A stretch of 64,000 nt of DNA from Clostridium sp. (GTDB lineage: Bacteria > Bacillota > Clostridia > Clostridiales > Clostridiaceae). Below the pieces are notes generated by a model. The model had not been told where the DNA came from. It saw only the letters and a list, made by a program, of their open reading frames with translations, and did no database searches. This document shows, in pieces, positions 53,869 to 63,453 of this stretch. The translations under genes and the position numbers were made by a program. The stretch spans positions 2,047,958 through 2,111,957 of the forward strand of contig NZ_JAKVOI010000001.1 in NCBI RefSeq assembly GCF_022482905.1, given 5' to 3'. Numbering within the stretch: the stretch's first letter is position 1; every line of letters starts with the position of its first letter.

Positions 53869-54477
53869 ATGGATTCAAACTACCAGAAATCCCAATTGGG
53901 TGGAATGTTAAAATCGATTTTAAAGGATAGATCAATCTCAATGAGAAAATTGAGCAAATTAACAGGTATAGATACCGCAACTATTTCCAGAATTATAAAC
54001 GGGAAACAGAGAGCAAACATAAATCATATTGAAAAACTTTCAAGACACCTGAATGTGCCCATGGAAGTGCTTTTGAAATCTGCTGGCTACAACATAGGAG
54101 AAAGTAATACAGACTCATCAGAAATATTAAATGTGATGAATTCATTAAACTATAAATGTGACATAGACAAAATAAAAGCAGAGCTGGAAAAATACGAACA
54201 GTATGCATTGACTCCGGAAGGTAAAAATATAATATATAAGGATTTTCAAAAAAAACTTGAGGGTATAAACGGGAGTGGATTTTTTGTAGAAAAGCTGCAA
54301 AACATGTACAGCGAGTTTGTGAAAAAAGATATTTCCAGGGAAAAACAAGCCATACTCGGCAGCTGTCTGCTTTATTTCATACTTTCTGCAGATATTATAC
54401 CCGACTATGTTTTTCCAATTGGATACATCGATGATATCAAGGCCCTTGAACTGGTTGAACAGAAAATGAAATCATAA
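53869..54477 (+). CDS. XRE-type HTH fused to a DUF1232 (YkvA-like) membrane domain
   Basis: A 202-residue protein with two parts. An N-terminal Cro/CI helix-turn-helix covers about residues 8-62 (MRKLSKLTGIDTATISRIINGKQR ... LSRHLNVPMEVLL). A C-terminal domain covers about 155-202 with LLYFILSADIIPDYVFPIGYIDDI, the DUF1232 pattern of an amphipathic or membrane-inserting hairpin. This suggests a regulator attached to, or sensing, the membrane. ATG at 53869 follows GAGGTGAT; an in-frame GTG at 53860 lies inside that site. Confidence 0.8.
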   Translation: MDSNYQKSQLGGMLKSILKDRSISMRKLSKLTGIDTATISRIINGKQRANINHIEKLSRHLNVPMEVLLKSAGYNIGESNTDSSEILNVMNSLNYKCDIDKIKAELEKYEQYALTPEGKNIIYKDFQKKLEGINGSGFFVEKLQNMYSEFVKKDISREKQAILGSCLLYFILSADIIPDYVFPIGYIDDIKALELVEQKMKS

Positions 54478-55347
54478 TTACAACATTCTGAATTTTTCAG
54501 GCTTGTATCCATGTTGTCCCTTTAAAACCCCGTCAATTATATTTATTAACTTCTCTTTGTCCATTGATAATGTTCCTCCCAGGGATACATAATTCGAGGC
54601 ATGGTTACTTCTGAAAATACAGTTGTCAACATCAATATTTTTAACAAGCTCCCTGGTTTCAAGCATAACCTCTTCAGGGCCTAGAAGTCTAAACCGTCCG
54701 CATTCTATATCTGCATACATCTGAGTTCCCTTTTCAACCATAAGAGTAAGCAGTCCTACATAATCAGGGCAAATGGAATTTATGACTTTCGCAGACTCTC
54801 TGGCATTCTCCCTCCACTTGTCCTTTCCACCTATTCCAGAAATAAATGTAGTAGAAAGCTTGATTCCGCTGCTTTTTACCTTTCTCCCTGCTTCTATTAT
54901 TTCAGAAGCTGCAGCCCCTTTCTTTATTTCATTCAATATTTTATCACTGCCACTTTCAATTCCCATATACAAAATTCCTACCCCAAGATTTTTCAATTCC
55001 CTGAGTTCATCCAGTGACTTTCTTAAAATATCTCCTGGAGTTGCATAGGCTGAAATCCTCCTGCACTCCGGGAAAAGTGTATTTATCTTGAACAATATTT
55101 CCTTTAATTTTTTCATTGGAAGTACCAGCGCATCTCCGTCTGCAAGAAATATTCGATCTACATAACCATAGATCCTTCTGGCTTCATTCAGATCCTTATA
55201 TATTTCTTCTGTACTTCTTATTCTGAATCTCTTATTCCTGTACATACTGCAGAAACTGCATTTATTATGTGCACATCCTATTGTAACCTGAATTATAAGG
55301 CTCCTAGCTTCACTTGGTGGCCTATATACAATCCCTTCATATTCCAT
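54478..55347 (-). CDS. Radical SAM protein
   Basis: A 289-residue radical SAM enzyme. The 4Fe-4S motif is CAHNKCSFC (CX4CX2C), a spacing found in Elp3-like and some uncharacterised groups rather than the common CX3CX2C. ILYMGIESGSDKIL supplies the beta-strand GIE motif and STTFISGIGGK a SAM-contacting segment. No extra cluster or B12-binding domain is seen. Such proteins are common in Clostridia and lack a proven substrate. Its stop directly follows the XRE fusion gene in convergent orientation. Confidence 0.85.
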   Translation of the reverse strand: MEYEGIVYRPPSEARSLIIQVTIGCAHNKCSFCSMYRNKRFRIRSTEEIYKDLNEARRIYGYVDRIFLADGDALVLPMKKLKEILFKINTLFPECRRISAYATPGDILRKSLDELRELKNLGVGILYMGIESGSDKILNEIKKGAAASEIIEAGRKVKSSGIKLSTTFISGIGGKDKWRENARESAKVINSICPDYVGLLTLMVEKGTQMYADIECGRFRLLGPEEVMLETRELVKNIDVDNCIFRSNHASNYVSLGGTLSMDKEKLINIIDGVLKGQHGYKPEKFRML

Positions 55348-55543
55348 GACAATTTCCTCCTTTAACTTTAGTCCATTATATCAAAAATACAGTAAAATAA
55401 AAAATATCAGGCCTGTAAAATCCTATTTATTGTATGTTTCTCCGGTCTTCCACCGACAATTCTGTTGATAAAATCAACCGGGAGTAGTAAAATTTATACA
55501 TAACGAAAAAGGTAATAAATTTGAACTTGGAGGTTTCTTATCA

Positions 55544-56671
55544 ATGAAAGATAATGATAAGTATGCTATGTCCTTTTTTGGTGGATTTGTAGACAAGGAT
55601 TTAGAAATGGAATTTTTACATTACGATATCAATTATTCTTCAAGGCTTACAGGGAATATGGCTCTTATATTTGGAGCTATATATATGTCGTTTATAATTT
55701 CAGACTATTTTGTCATTAAAAGCCTGTCTTTATTCATGACTATATCGTTCATCAGAGTAGTATTTTTTATTTTGTCGATAATTATATATTTTAGGGTAAA
55801 GAAAATCAACAGCTATTTTAGTATTATCCGTATAACAACAGCATACGAAATTGTATTTTTTATTTCTTTTATAGTTTTGGTATTTGAATATGGACCCAAC
55901 GGTTTAATACCATTCTTCAGCATAATGGCTATTACTTGGGGAATATATATTATGCCAAATAAACTCATCAATACACAAATTATTTCTGTCTTTTTCAATC
56001 TATTTTTTTTGATTATCTACACTAATTGTATAGAATACATAGAAACGGATGTACTTTTAAAAGCTGTTAAATACTGTATAATATTCATTATATTTGGAAA
56101 TATGAAAGCATATATGAGCAATTTTTATAGGAGAAAACAATTTGCAAATAGCAAAAGACTTTTAAGATTGTCAGCAACCGATCCACTTACAGGAATATAT
56201 AATAGAGGAAAATTCGATCAGGAACTCAACTGGTGGACTGAGTATTGTAATATGTATGGGAAGCCCCTTTCACTGATTATCTTCGACATTGACGACTTTA
56301 AAAAAATCAATGATAATTACGGGCATCTTGTCGGTGACAGTGTCCTGAAAACTACAACATCAATAATAAAAGATGAGCTTCGAAGTACTGATATCTTTGC
56401 CAGATGGGGCGGTGATGAATTTGTAATACTTTTCCCCGATACTGCCATAAATGATACTTTGAGAATAACGGAAAGAATAAGGGTCTGTATCCTGAAAAAT
56501 AAATATGACAGAATAGATAATATCACCTGCAGTTTTGGACTGGTATCACTTCAGAAAAATGAAAATACACAGTCAATGCTGCAAAGAGCAGATAAGTTTC
56601 TTTACAAAGCCAAAAGTCAAGGGAAAAATACTATTGCAGCAGAAACAGGCAGCAAATCGGTGGCAAAATAA
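55544..56671 (+). CDS. Membrane diguanylate cyclase (GGDEF)
   Basis: A 375-residue protein with about six membrane helices in the first 195 residues and a C-terminal GGDEF domain making cyclic di-GMP. SATDPLTGIYNRGKF opens the domain; the active-site GGDEF is at 289-293, and RSTD at 280-283, five residues earlier, is an intact inhibitory I-site. The Asp in IFDIDDFKKINDNYGH binds Mg2+. No EAL domain. AGGTTTC-type ribosome site (TTGGAGG) precedes the ATG. Confidence 0.93.
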   Translation: MKDNDKYAMSFFGGFVDKDLEMEFLHYDINYSSRLTGNMALIFGAIYMSFIISDYFVIKSLSLFMTISFIRVVFFILSIIIYFRVKKINSYFSIIRITTAYEIVFFISFIVLVFEYGPNGLIPFFSIMAITWGIYIMPNKLINTQIISVFFNLFFLIIYTNCIEYIETDVLLKAVKYCIIFIIFGNMKAYMSNFYRRKQFANSKRLLRLSATDPLTGIYNRGKFDQELNWWTEYCNMYGKPLSLIIFDIDDFKKINDNYGHLVGDSVLKTTTSIIKDELRSTDIFARWGGDEFVILFPDTAINDTLRITERIRVCILKNKYDRIDNITCSFGLVSLQKNENTQSMLQRADKFLYKAKSQGKNTIAAETGSKSVAK

Positions 56672-56675
56672 AAAG

Positions 56676-56700
56676 CACCGAGCCGTGAGCCCAGTGTTTT
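56676..56700. terminator. Bidirectional terminator between GGDEF gene and rnpB
   Basis: CACCGAGCC, GTG loop, (A)GCCCAGTG with G-U pairs; T residues follow on the plus strand and A residues precede it for the minus strand. It lies just beyond the 3' end of rnpB. Confidence 0.75.
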
Positions 56701-56705
56701 CAGTA

Positions 56706-57049
56706 TCTGAGTAAATCTATAAGCCGAGTTCTGTATTAGACAATCATCTATCTAGACCTATTGTTGCCAATAGATTCCAGCGATACTACCCGAAAGCAAA
56801 GCGGGCCACTTTTTTAATGCTTTCCTATTCGATCTTGCTCCAGATGGGGTTTACATAGCCGCAAAGTCACCATTGCGCTGGTAAGCTCTTACCTCACCTT
56901 TCCACCTTTACCGAAAAAATTCGGAAGTATATCTCTGTTGCACTATCCTTCAAGTTACCTTGACTGGGAGTTACCCAGCATCCTGCCCTGTGGAGCTCGG
57001 ACTTTCCTCTCCTGTATAAAATACAGCAGCGATTGTCTGACTTACTCGC
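56706..57049 (-). ncRNA. rnpB: RNase P RNA
   Basis: About 344 bases on the minus strand, the catalytic RNA that matures tRNA 5' ends. P1 is GAGTAA/TTACTC at the two ends. GAGGAAAGTCCGAGCTCC, CAGGGCAGGATGCTGGGTAACTCC (joined in sequence), the internal GGTAAGAGCTTACC, the ATCTGGAGCAAGATCGAATAGG region and the final AGAACTCGGCTTATAGA are the universal P4 and core signatures. No protein gene overlaps it. Confidence 0.95.
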
Positions 57050-57062
57050 AAGTAAGATAATA

Positions 57063-57803
57063 TCATACTATTTTTGTTTTTTCAAGAAGTTTTTTATCAT
57101 TGCAGTTACAATAAATTATCCTTCCGCAGTTGTCACAATATACTATACTTCTATTTTTGCTTATGTCATCCAGTGTTATGGCCGATACTTTCATTCTGCA
57201 TCCCTGGCATATTCCTCCCTCAAGCTGTGCTGCTCCTGTTCCCCTTACTTTCAATATTTCATAGAATTTATCCAGTATTTCTTTGGGAATCTTTTTTTCC
57301 AGCTTGCGTATATTTTGTTCAGCCTCCTTTACTTTTTCTCTAGTCTTCAATATTTCTTTATTGTGAATTTCCTTGCATTTATAAAAATTATCCTTAAGCA
57401 CAATAAGCTTATCCTTACTTGTAATTTTCTTTTTGGCGAATTCATCTTCCTCATACAACAACTCCAGATTCCTATCCTCCGTATTCTTCAATTCCTCTTT
57501 TTTTACTTCAATAGATTTTCCCAGCCTGTTCATCAACTTCAAATCATACTTTAAATTGCTGTAGAGCTTATTTTCATCTTCCGAGATTTCCCTCTTTATA
57601 CTTTCAATTTTGATATCTATAACTTTAATGTTCTTCTCTATATTATTGAGTTTTTCCTTTATAATCATATAATTCTTCTTCTCTTCTTCAAACTCTTTTT
57701 TGATTTTTTTCATATGATTCAAGTTCTCATCATTCTTGGGCTTCTTTTCTGAATTTTTTACTATTTGTATGTTCTCCTGAATTTGAATTAATAGATCTAG
57801 CAT
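57063..57803 (-). CDS. Coiled-coil protein with C4 zinc ribbon
   Basis: A 246-residue protein. Residues about 1-190 are a long Lys/Glu-rich coiled coil; the end has the zinc ribbon CQGCRM ... CDNCGRIIYC (zf-RING_7 type). Homologues occur widely next to nif3, and this order is kept in Clostridium. The role is poorly defined; binding nucleic acid or acting as a scaffold is possible. It is immediately upstream of rnpB on the same strand. Confidence 0.87.
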   Translation of the reverse strand: MLDLLIQIQENIQIVKNSEKKPKNDENLNHMKKIKKEFEEEKKNYMIIKEKLNNIEKNIKVIDIKIESIKREISEDENKLYSNLKYDLKLMNRLGKSIEVKKEELKNTEDRNLELLYEEDEFAKKKITSKDKLIVLKDNFYKCKEIHNKEILKTREKVKEAEQNIRKLEKKIPKEILDKFYEILKVRGTGAAQLEGGICQGCRMKVSAITLDDISKNRSIVYCDNCGRIIYCNCNDKKLLEKTKIV

Positions 57804-57894
57804 ATAATAAATTCCTCCTTATTTTCAATTTGCTTGTTTCAAGATAAATGGGGACAAAAAAAGTAGAAATGAACATATAATTCACTTCTACTTA

Positions 57895-58713
57895 TCACTT
57901 ATATTTGTACGGATCTGCATTTGTCTTAGACAAAATAACATTATTTTGAAATCCCATAGCTTCTATTCTATTCTTCAAATAATCTGCTACCCTGGAAATA
58001 GCTGGCCACTCAGTTCCAAAATGTCCTGCATCTATGACAGCTATACCTTCTTCATTAAAATCACTTACATAATGATAGGTTGTATCTCCTGTTATAATAC
58101 AATCTGCCCCCAACATTTTTGCCTTGTAAAAATAGTCCTTTCCACTTCCATTTATAACAGCAACCTTTTTTATGATTTTATTGTCATCTCCAACATATCT
58201 CAAATGCTTGATTTGTAATTTTTCCTTTACTTGAACACAGAGTTCTGCTAGGGTAATAGAACTTTCAAGCTCTGAAAACCTTCCTATTCCTGAATGTGAT
58301 GTAAAATAATCCCTGTCAATGCAGCAGTGTTCAATAATACTGGAGTTTTTAAAATTCAGCATCTGCATTATTATATCATTCAAGCCCCCAAAAGTAGAAT
58401 CCAGATTAGTATGACTTGAATATACATTTATATCATTTTTTATAAGTTTAATTATCTTAAGTCCGGTAAGCGTATCTGTGGTTATTGATTTAGGTTTTGA
58501 AAACAGGAGTGGATGATGGGTAAAAATAAGATTGCAGCCGTTATTTTTTGCCTCTTCAATTACCTCCAGAGTGCAGTCCAGTGAAACCAGAACAGACTTA
58601 ACTTCATTTTTCATGTTTCCTATCATCAAGCCGACATTATCATAGTCTTCCTTCAATCTTGAAGGTGCATATTGTTCCATTATGTCGTGTATATCCTTTA
58701 CTTTCAGAGGCAT
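57895..58713 (-). CDS. Nif3-like dinuclear metal protein
   Basis: A 272-residue member of the Nif3/YqfO family (often labelled GTP cyclohydrolase 1 type 2). YDNVGLMIG, LIFTHHPLLF with the metal His pair, SSHTNLDS, GDTTYHYVSD and DAGHFGTEW are the dinuclear metal residues. The biological reaction is unsettled. The start overlaps trmK by 10 bases, a conserved pairing in Firmicutes. Confidence 0.93.
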   Translation of the reverse strand: MPLKVKDIHDIMEQYAPSRLKEDYDNVGLMIGNMKNEVKSVLVSLDCTLEVIEEAKNNGCNLIFTHHPLLFSKPKSITTDTLTGLKIIKLIKNDINVYSSHTNLDSTFGGLNDIIMQMLNFKNSSIIEHCCIDRDYFTSHSGIGRFSELESSITLAELCVQVKEKLQIKHLRYVGDDNKIIKKVAVINGSGKDYFYKAKMLGADCIITGDTTYHYVSDFNEEGIAVIDAGHFGTEWPAISRVADYLKNRIEAMGFQNNVILSKTNADPYKYK

Positions 58714-59393
58714 TTAATCAACTCCTGTAATCTAATTATCTTTCTCTCCAAATCTGACTTTTTCTTTTTGGCAGACTTGCTTTCTTCCCCTATATAACCA
58801 AGTATATTTTCATACTTTTGTATCTTTCGGTTTATAAATTTTGCGAGAAGTGGATGTTTCTTTTCCAATAATTTTTCACCGACTTCATAAAATATACAGT
58901 CTGATTTTCTTATATTGTTACCATACTCTATTTTTATTATCTCATAAAATATATTTTCGTCAATACACAAATCTTCATCAATTATTTTAAATCCTGCATT
59001 ATATATGTACTTTCTAAGTACCTCGGGATTTTGAACAGGCTGGAGTATAAAATTTTTAGCACTTTTAAATACAGAAATATTCTCATTTATTATGTCTCTT
59101 ATGAGATTCCCGCCCATTCCTGCAATTACAATCACCTGGGCCTCTCCCGATGTTATGGTATTAAGACCGCTTCCAAGCCTGCACTCTATTTTATCCTGCA
59201 GTCCTTCCACCCTTATGTTTATATTGGCCTTGTTTATCGGGCCCTTGTTTATGTCTGACGCTATTGCCCTGCTGCATATGTTGTTTTTCACAAGATATAC
59301 TGGAATATATGCATGATCGGTACCTATATCAGCCATACAATCGCATCTGTCCACCATATCACATATACTTTTCAATCTTAAACTGAGATTCAT
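58704..59393 (-). CDS. trmK: tRNA (adenine22-N1)-methyltransferase
   Basis: A 229-residue Rossmann-fold enzyme that methylates A22 in tRNA. ADIGTDHAYIPVYLV is the SAM motif I; VIVAGMGGNLI is the family's motif IV with the catalytic Asp-like region replaced by AGMGG, as usual for TrmK. FILQPVQNPEVLRKY follows. The C-terminal helical domain is present. It overlaps nif3 and lies near rpoD, the usual Firmicute context. Confidence 0.92.
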   Translation of the reverse strand: MNLSLRLKSICDMVDRCDCMADIGTDHAYIPVYLVKNNICSRAIASDINKGPINKANINIRVEGLQDKIECRLGSGLNTITSGEAQVIVIAGMGGNLIRDIINENISVFKSAKNFILQPVQNPEVLRKYIYNAGFKIIDEDLCIDENIFYEIIKIEYGNNIRKSDCIFYEVGEKLLEKKHPLLAKFINRKIQKYENILGYIGEESKSAKKKKSDLERKIIRLQELIKCL

Positions 59394-59424
59394 GTTTTAT
59401 CTCCATTTCCAATGATCTAAAATT

Positions 59425-60312
59425 CTATTTAAAAGTTAATATTACTCTCATCTGCATCATTAAAAACACAACAGCTGCTATTATGGCTATGAGCATAAAC
59501 TTATAGGAAGACTTTCTGTCGTATTTTGCATATAAGAAACCTGCATAATACATACAAAACAATATAGCCATATTAAGCAGGCCGTAACTCATCTGTTTAA
59601 ATGCAAACTGCTTTCCCGTTCCGAATTTTTCAGGTGTAAAATCCGTATTGAATGTCAAAGGCATTCTTGCTGGAATTGTATTGCTGAAATACATTATTAT
59701 AGGATTTAGGGTAATTATAATTACAACTACTGCTGCTATTGAAAAAAGCAGTAGAAATTTCCTGTCCCTTTTGATGCCTGGGGTTTTCACAGCACTGTTT
59801 TCCCAGCTTGATTTTTTTACACCCCTGAACTCGATTTGTTTTTCAAAATCGTCAAAATCATCAGGTGAAATGCCGTAATTGGCAGTAATGGTATTTAAAT
59901 ATATTATATTTTTCATAGAGGTAACAAACATATATGTAGTTCCAATTTTATCTATAAAGGATTTACCAATGGCAAAATTATTTTTTCCATGCCCCGACAA
60001 TTTTACACCTTTTATATGTCCATGAGATTTTTGATATGCATTAATCGAAGAAAAAGGTATCCTCTCTTTCTTCAATCCAAATATACTGTTTATATATACA
60101 GCCGATTCATCTATAGAATAGCTGAGAGTCCTGCATAGGGCAATATAATAGATCTCATATATATTGAATATTATCAAAGTCAATTTTAAGAGATTTGACA
60201 GTTCATAGGAATCTATAAAATAGTAAATCAGCAAAAATATGATATTGTACAGCACAGTTATTCCCAAAATGTAATATATTCCCATACCCTTTGCAGATTT
60301 ATAATTTTTCAA
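59425..60312 (-). CDS. DUF1648-like membrane protein with PH-like domain
   Basis: A 295-residue membrane protein. Two helices at about 12-55 are followed by a soluble PH-like region (SIDESAVYINSIFGLKKERIPFSSI...). Then come three more helices around a DUF1648-type segment (SNTIPARMPLTFNTDFTP). Start is TTG at 60312 after GGGAGGTGATGG. DUF1648 occurs in SdpI-type immunity and stress proteins, but no such role can be assigned here. Confidence 0.7.
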   Translation of the reverse strand: MKNYKSAKGMGIYYILGITVLYNIIFLLIYYFIDSYELSNLLKLTLIIFNIYEIYYIALCRTLSYSIDESAVYINSIFGLKKERIPFSSINAYQKSHGHIKGVKLSGHGKNNFAIGKSFIDKIGTTYMFVTSMKNIIYLNTITANYGISPDDFDDFEKQIEFRGVKKSSWENSAVKTPGIKRDRKFLLLFSIAAVVVIIITLNPIIMYFSNTIPARMPLTFNTDFTPEKFGTGKQFAFKQMSYGLLNMAILFCMYYAGFLYAKYDRKSSYKFMLIAIIAAVVFLMMQMRVILTFK

Positions 60313-60365
60313 ACCATCACCTCCCTGAATACAATTATAACATATATCTGATTTCAGTTATAATT

Positions 60366-60390
60366 AAAAGCACCTTTACAGGGTGCTTTA
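60366..60390 (-). terminator. Terminator of rpoD
   Basis: Minus strand TAAAGCACC, loop CTGTAA, GGTGCTTTTA. The 8-9 bp stem with a T-rich tail overlaps the rpoD stop. Confidence 0.75.
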
Positions 60391-61452
60391 ATCCAGATAA
60401 TCCTTTAATTTTTTGCTTCTGCTTGGATGTCTCAGCTTTCTGAGTGCCTTTGCCTCTATCTGTCTTATTCTCTCTCGTGTAACGTTGAATTTTTTCCCCA
60501 CCTCTTCCAAAGTCCTGGCTCTGCCGTCATCAAGTCCGAATCTCAATCTCAGCACTTTTTCCTCTCTTGGAGTTAAGGTGTCAAGTACATTTATAAGCTG
60601 TTCCTTGAGCATGGTAAAAGCTGCAGCTTCTGCAGGGGCTGGTGCCTCATCATCCGGTATAAAATCTCCAAGATGGCTGTCTTCCTCTTCACCAATAGGT
60701 GTCTCCAATGATACTGGTTCCTGGGCTATTTTCATTATTTCTCTTACCTTATCCACCGGCATTTCCATTATTTTTGCCACTTCTTCAGGCTGCGGCTCTC
60801 TTCCAAGTTCCTGGAGGAGCTGTCTTGAAACCCTTATAAGCTTATTTATTGTTTCTACCATATGAACAGGTATCCTTATGGTCCTGGCCTGGTCTGCAAT
60901 AGCTCTAGTTATAGCCTGCCTTATCCACCATGTAGCATAGGTACTGAATTTAAATCCCTTTCTGTAATTGAATTTTTCCACTGCCTTTATAAGTCCCAGA
61001 TTTCCTTCCTGAATAAGATCCAGAAACAGCATTCCCCTGCCAACATATCTCTTGGCTATACTGACAACTAATCTTAAATTTGCCTCTGCCAACTTTTTCT
61101 TCGCAATTTGATCTCCATTTTCAATCCTCTGTGCCAGATCAACTTCCTCTTCAGGAAGAAGCAGGGGCACTTTCCCTATTTCTTTCAAATACATTCTAAC
61201 AGGATCATCTATTGCTACTCCCTCAGGTACGGACAGATCCAAATTCTTATCTTCTTCTGCATCTTCATGCATGTCACCTATTACTTCAATACCCATAGAT
61301 TCCAGCACTTCATATATCTTCTCTATTTGTTCCGGATTTAAGTCCACTTCTTCCAGTTCATTCATTATTTCTTTGTAAGTTAGGCTGTTAGTCTTCTTAC
61401 CTTTTTCTATAAGTTTTTTGACTATCTGCATTTTTGAACTTTTATCCTTCAT
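60388..61452 (-). CDS. rpoD: RNA polymerase primary sigma factor (sigma A)
   Basis: A 354-residue vegetative sigma factor. Region 1.1-like N-terminus, region 1.2 ([16 protein letters not shown]), 2.1-2.4 ([26 protein letters not shown] and [16 protein letters not shown]), region 3 ([18 protein letters not shown]) and 4.1-4.2 ([39 protein letters not shown]) are all seen. The ATG at 61452 follows GGGAGG; a start at 61473 would overlap the dnaG stop without a ribosome site. It is downstream of dnaG. Confidence 0.97.
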   Translation of the reverse strand: MKDKSSKMQIVKKLIEKGKKTNSLTYKEIMNELEEVDLNPEQIEKIYEVLESMGIEVIGDMHEDAEEDKNLDLSVPEGVAIDDPVRMYLKEIGKVPLLLPEEEVDLAQRIENGDQIAKKKLAEANLRLVVSIAKRYVGRGMLFLDLIQEGNLGLIKAVEKFNYRKGFKFSTYATWWIRQAITRAIADQARTIRIPVHMVETINKLIRVSRQLLQELGREPQPEEVAKIMEMPVDKVREIMKIAQEPVSLETPIGEEEDSHLGDFIPDDEAPAPAEAAAFTMLKEQLINVLDTLTPREEKVLRLRFGLDDGRARTLEEVGKKFNVTRERIRQIEAKALRKLRHPSRSKKLKDYLD

Positions 61453-61472
61453 TTTTTTGCCTCCCTTAACCA

Positions 61473-63245
61473 TTACTGTATTTCACCAATCCTTTTTTGA
61501 ATTTTTATAAGTTCCTGTGCCAATTTAAGTGATTCATCAAATTTTCCCTGGATTTCATACTGCTTTATCCTATCAATAACCCTTAATTTATATTGTTCCA
61601 ATCTATGTTTTTTTATCTTGTTTACAAAACTATCTACCATATATTTATAATCATAATTTCCATATATAATCTGCGTATCCAATATATTGACCCATTCTTT
61701 GGATGTATCAACATCATTGCATTTAGCTTCTATATGAACAATTCTATGTGATTTATCCAAACTCGAACTTTCAAAAATATATTTATAAATTTTTTTATGA
61801 CTTTCAAGTATTAGTTCATCTTCATTTAAATTGTCCCGTACATATTTCAATGCATCATTGTCCTGCAATATCAATTTGAGAAGTGACCTCTCCGCTTTTA
61901 AATATGCAGGTTCTAAATATAATTTTTGTCCAAAATACTCATCTGTATTCATATTTGAAGCTTTTTTTGTATTTTTTTGAATATTTCCATTTAGCATGTC
62001 ATAAAGTACCTGAAGCCTTATTCCGGTTTCTTCAGATAACTTTTTTATATAGATTTCATTTTCTATTGGATCAACATCTTTTAGTACAGTTAAAACACGT
62101 TCAGTATATTTTATTTTACTCTCATAATCATCTGGATTTAAACTCTTTCTGATACTTTCAATTCTATAGTCTGTAAGTGGAAGGGATTTTTCAACCAATT
62201 TCAAGAATTCCTCTTTCCCATTTTTCCTGATAAATTCATCCGGATCTTTCCCACTTGGTATCATAAGAACTCTTACATCCAGTCCGGCATTTTTCAGTAT
62301 GTTCAATCCCCTTAAAGTCGCCATCTGTCCTGCAGTATCTGCATCATAAGCTATTATTACCCTATCCGCATATCTCTTCATGAGCTTTGCCTGACCTGTA
62401 GTAAGGGCAGTACCTAAAGATGCCACAGTATTTGTAATACCACCCTGATGAAGTGATATGCAGTCCATATATCCTTCTACCATGATCAAGCTTTTAGATG
62501 TATTGTCTTTTATTGCAAAATTCAATCCGTATAGATTAGTACCCTTTTTAAATAGAGCAGTTTCTGGAGAATTCAAATACTTAGGTTTTGAATCATCCAT
62601 AACCCTTCCTCCAAATCCTATAATCCTCCCTCTATAATCAAATACCGGAAAAATTATCCTATTCCTAAATCTATCATAATAATTTCCCTGACGATTTTTT
62701 ATTATAAGTCCATCCGATAACATATCCAGTTCAGTAAAACCCTTTCTCTTTAAATATCTGAGCATGGCATTCCAGCTGTCAGCAGAATATCCCAGCCCAA
62801 ATTTTCTCATGGTATTTACTGTTATTTCCCTATTCAAAAGATAATTCCTTGCTCTTTCATTCCTATTAAGACAGGAAAAAAAATATCTGGCAGCTTCAAC
62901 ATTCAATCTATATAATTTTTCAAAACTATTTCCTCTGCTCCCGTTTTTATTCCCATCATACTCCAAATCTATGTTTGCCCTTTCAGCTAATAGCTTAACT
63001 GCCTCCGGAAAGCTCATGTTTTTTGTCTTCATGACAAAGGTTATGACATTTCCCGCTTCCCCACACCCAAAACATTTATATATCTGTTTTTCTTCAGATA
63101 CGCTGAAGGACGGAGTTTTTTCATGGTGAAAAGGGCATAACCCCACATAATTTCTTCCGGTTCTTTTTAACTTTACAGTTTCAGATATTACATCAACTAT
63201 ATTATTTTCATCCTTTACTTTTTGAATGACATCTTCCGATATCAC
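61473..63245 (-). CDS. dnaG: DNA primase
   Basis: A 590-residue enzyme that makes RNA primers at the replication fork. The CHC2 zinc finger has Cys37, His40, Cys58 and Cys61 ([11 protein letters not shown] ... CFGCG). TOPRIM motifs are [14 protein letters not shown] near 255-268 and [12 protein letters not shown] near 300. A helicase-binding C-terminal domain follows. The dnaG-rpoD order is the old macromolecular-synthesis operon without rpsU here. Confidence 0.97.
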   Translation of the reverse strand: MISEDVIQKVKDENNIVDVISETVKLKRTGRNYVGLCPFHHEKTPSFSVSEEKQIYKCFGCGEAGNVITFVMKTKNMSFPEAVKLLAERANIDLEYDGNKNGSRGNSFEKLYRLNVEAARYFFSCLNRNERARNYLLNREITVNTMRKFGLGYSADSWNAMLRYLKRKGFTELDMLSDGLIIKNRQGNYYDRFRNRIIFPVFDYRGRIIGFGGRVMDDSKPKYLNSPETALFKKGTNLYGLNFAIKDNTSKSLIMVEGYMDCISLHQGGITNTVASLGTALTTGQAKLMKRYADRVIIAYDADTAGQMATLRGLNILKNAGLDVRVLMIPSGKDPDEFIRKNGKEEFLKLVEKSLPLTDYRIESIRKSLNPDDYESKIKYTERVLTVLKDVDPIENEIYIKKLSEETGIRLQVLYDMLNGNIQKNTKKASNMNTDEYFGQKLYLEPAYLKAERSLLKLILQDNDALKYVRDNLNEDELILESHKKIYKYIFESSSLDKSHRIVHIEAKCNDVDTSKEWVNILDTQIIYGNYDYKYMVDSFVNKIKKHRLEQYKLRVIDRIKQYEIQGKFDESLKLAQELIKIQKRIGEIQ

Positions 63246-63453
63246 AAAGCAACTACCACCTATCTGAAATTATTGTACCAAGTTTTAATATATTCGACAG
63301 AAAATATTATATTCCTGCTTTATATTGTATTTTTTATTTTTTTAACTTGTTAATCTACTATATATATTCTTTACAAATACTAAATATCCTTCAACAAATA
63401 AAATATTTAATACGAACATTTCTATTTTACCCATATGCTATTAAAAAATATTC

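Noticed and set aside
55400-55540. Possible c-di-GMP riboswitch before the GGDEF gene
   Set aside because: Only a weak CCGGT/ACCGG pair is seen; conserved GEMM motifs are absent.
57033-57554. 173-codon plus-strand frame opposite the zinc-ribbon gene
   Set aside because: Antisense of a Lys/Glu-rich coiled coil gives Phe/Leu-rich text; no ribosome site and no motif.
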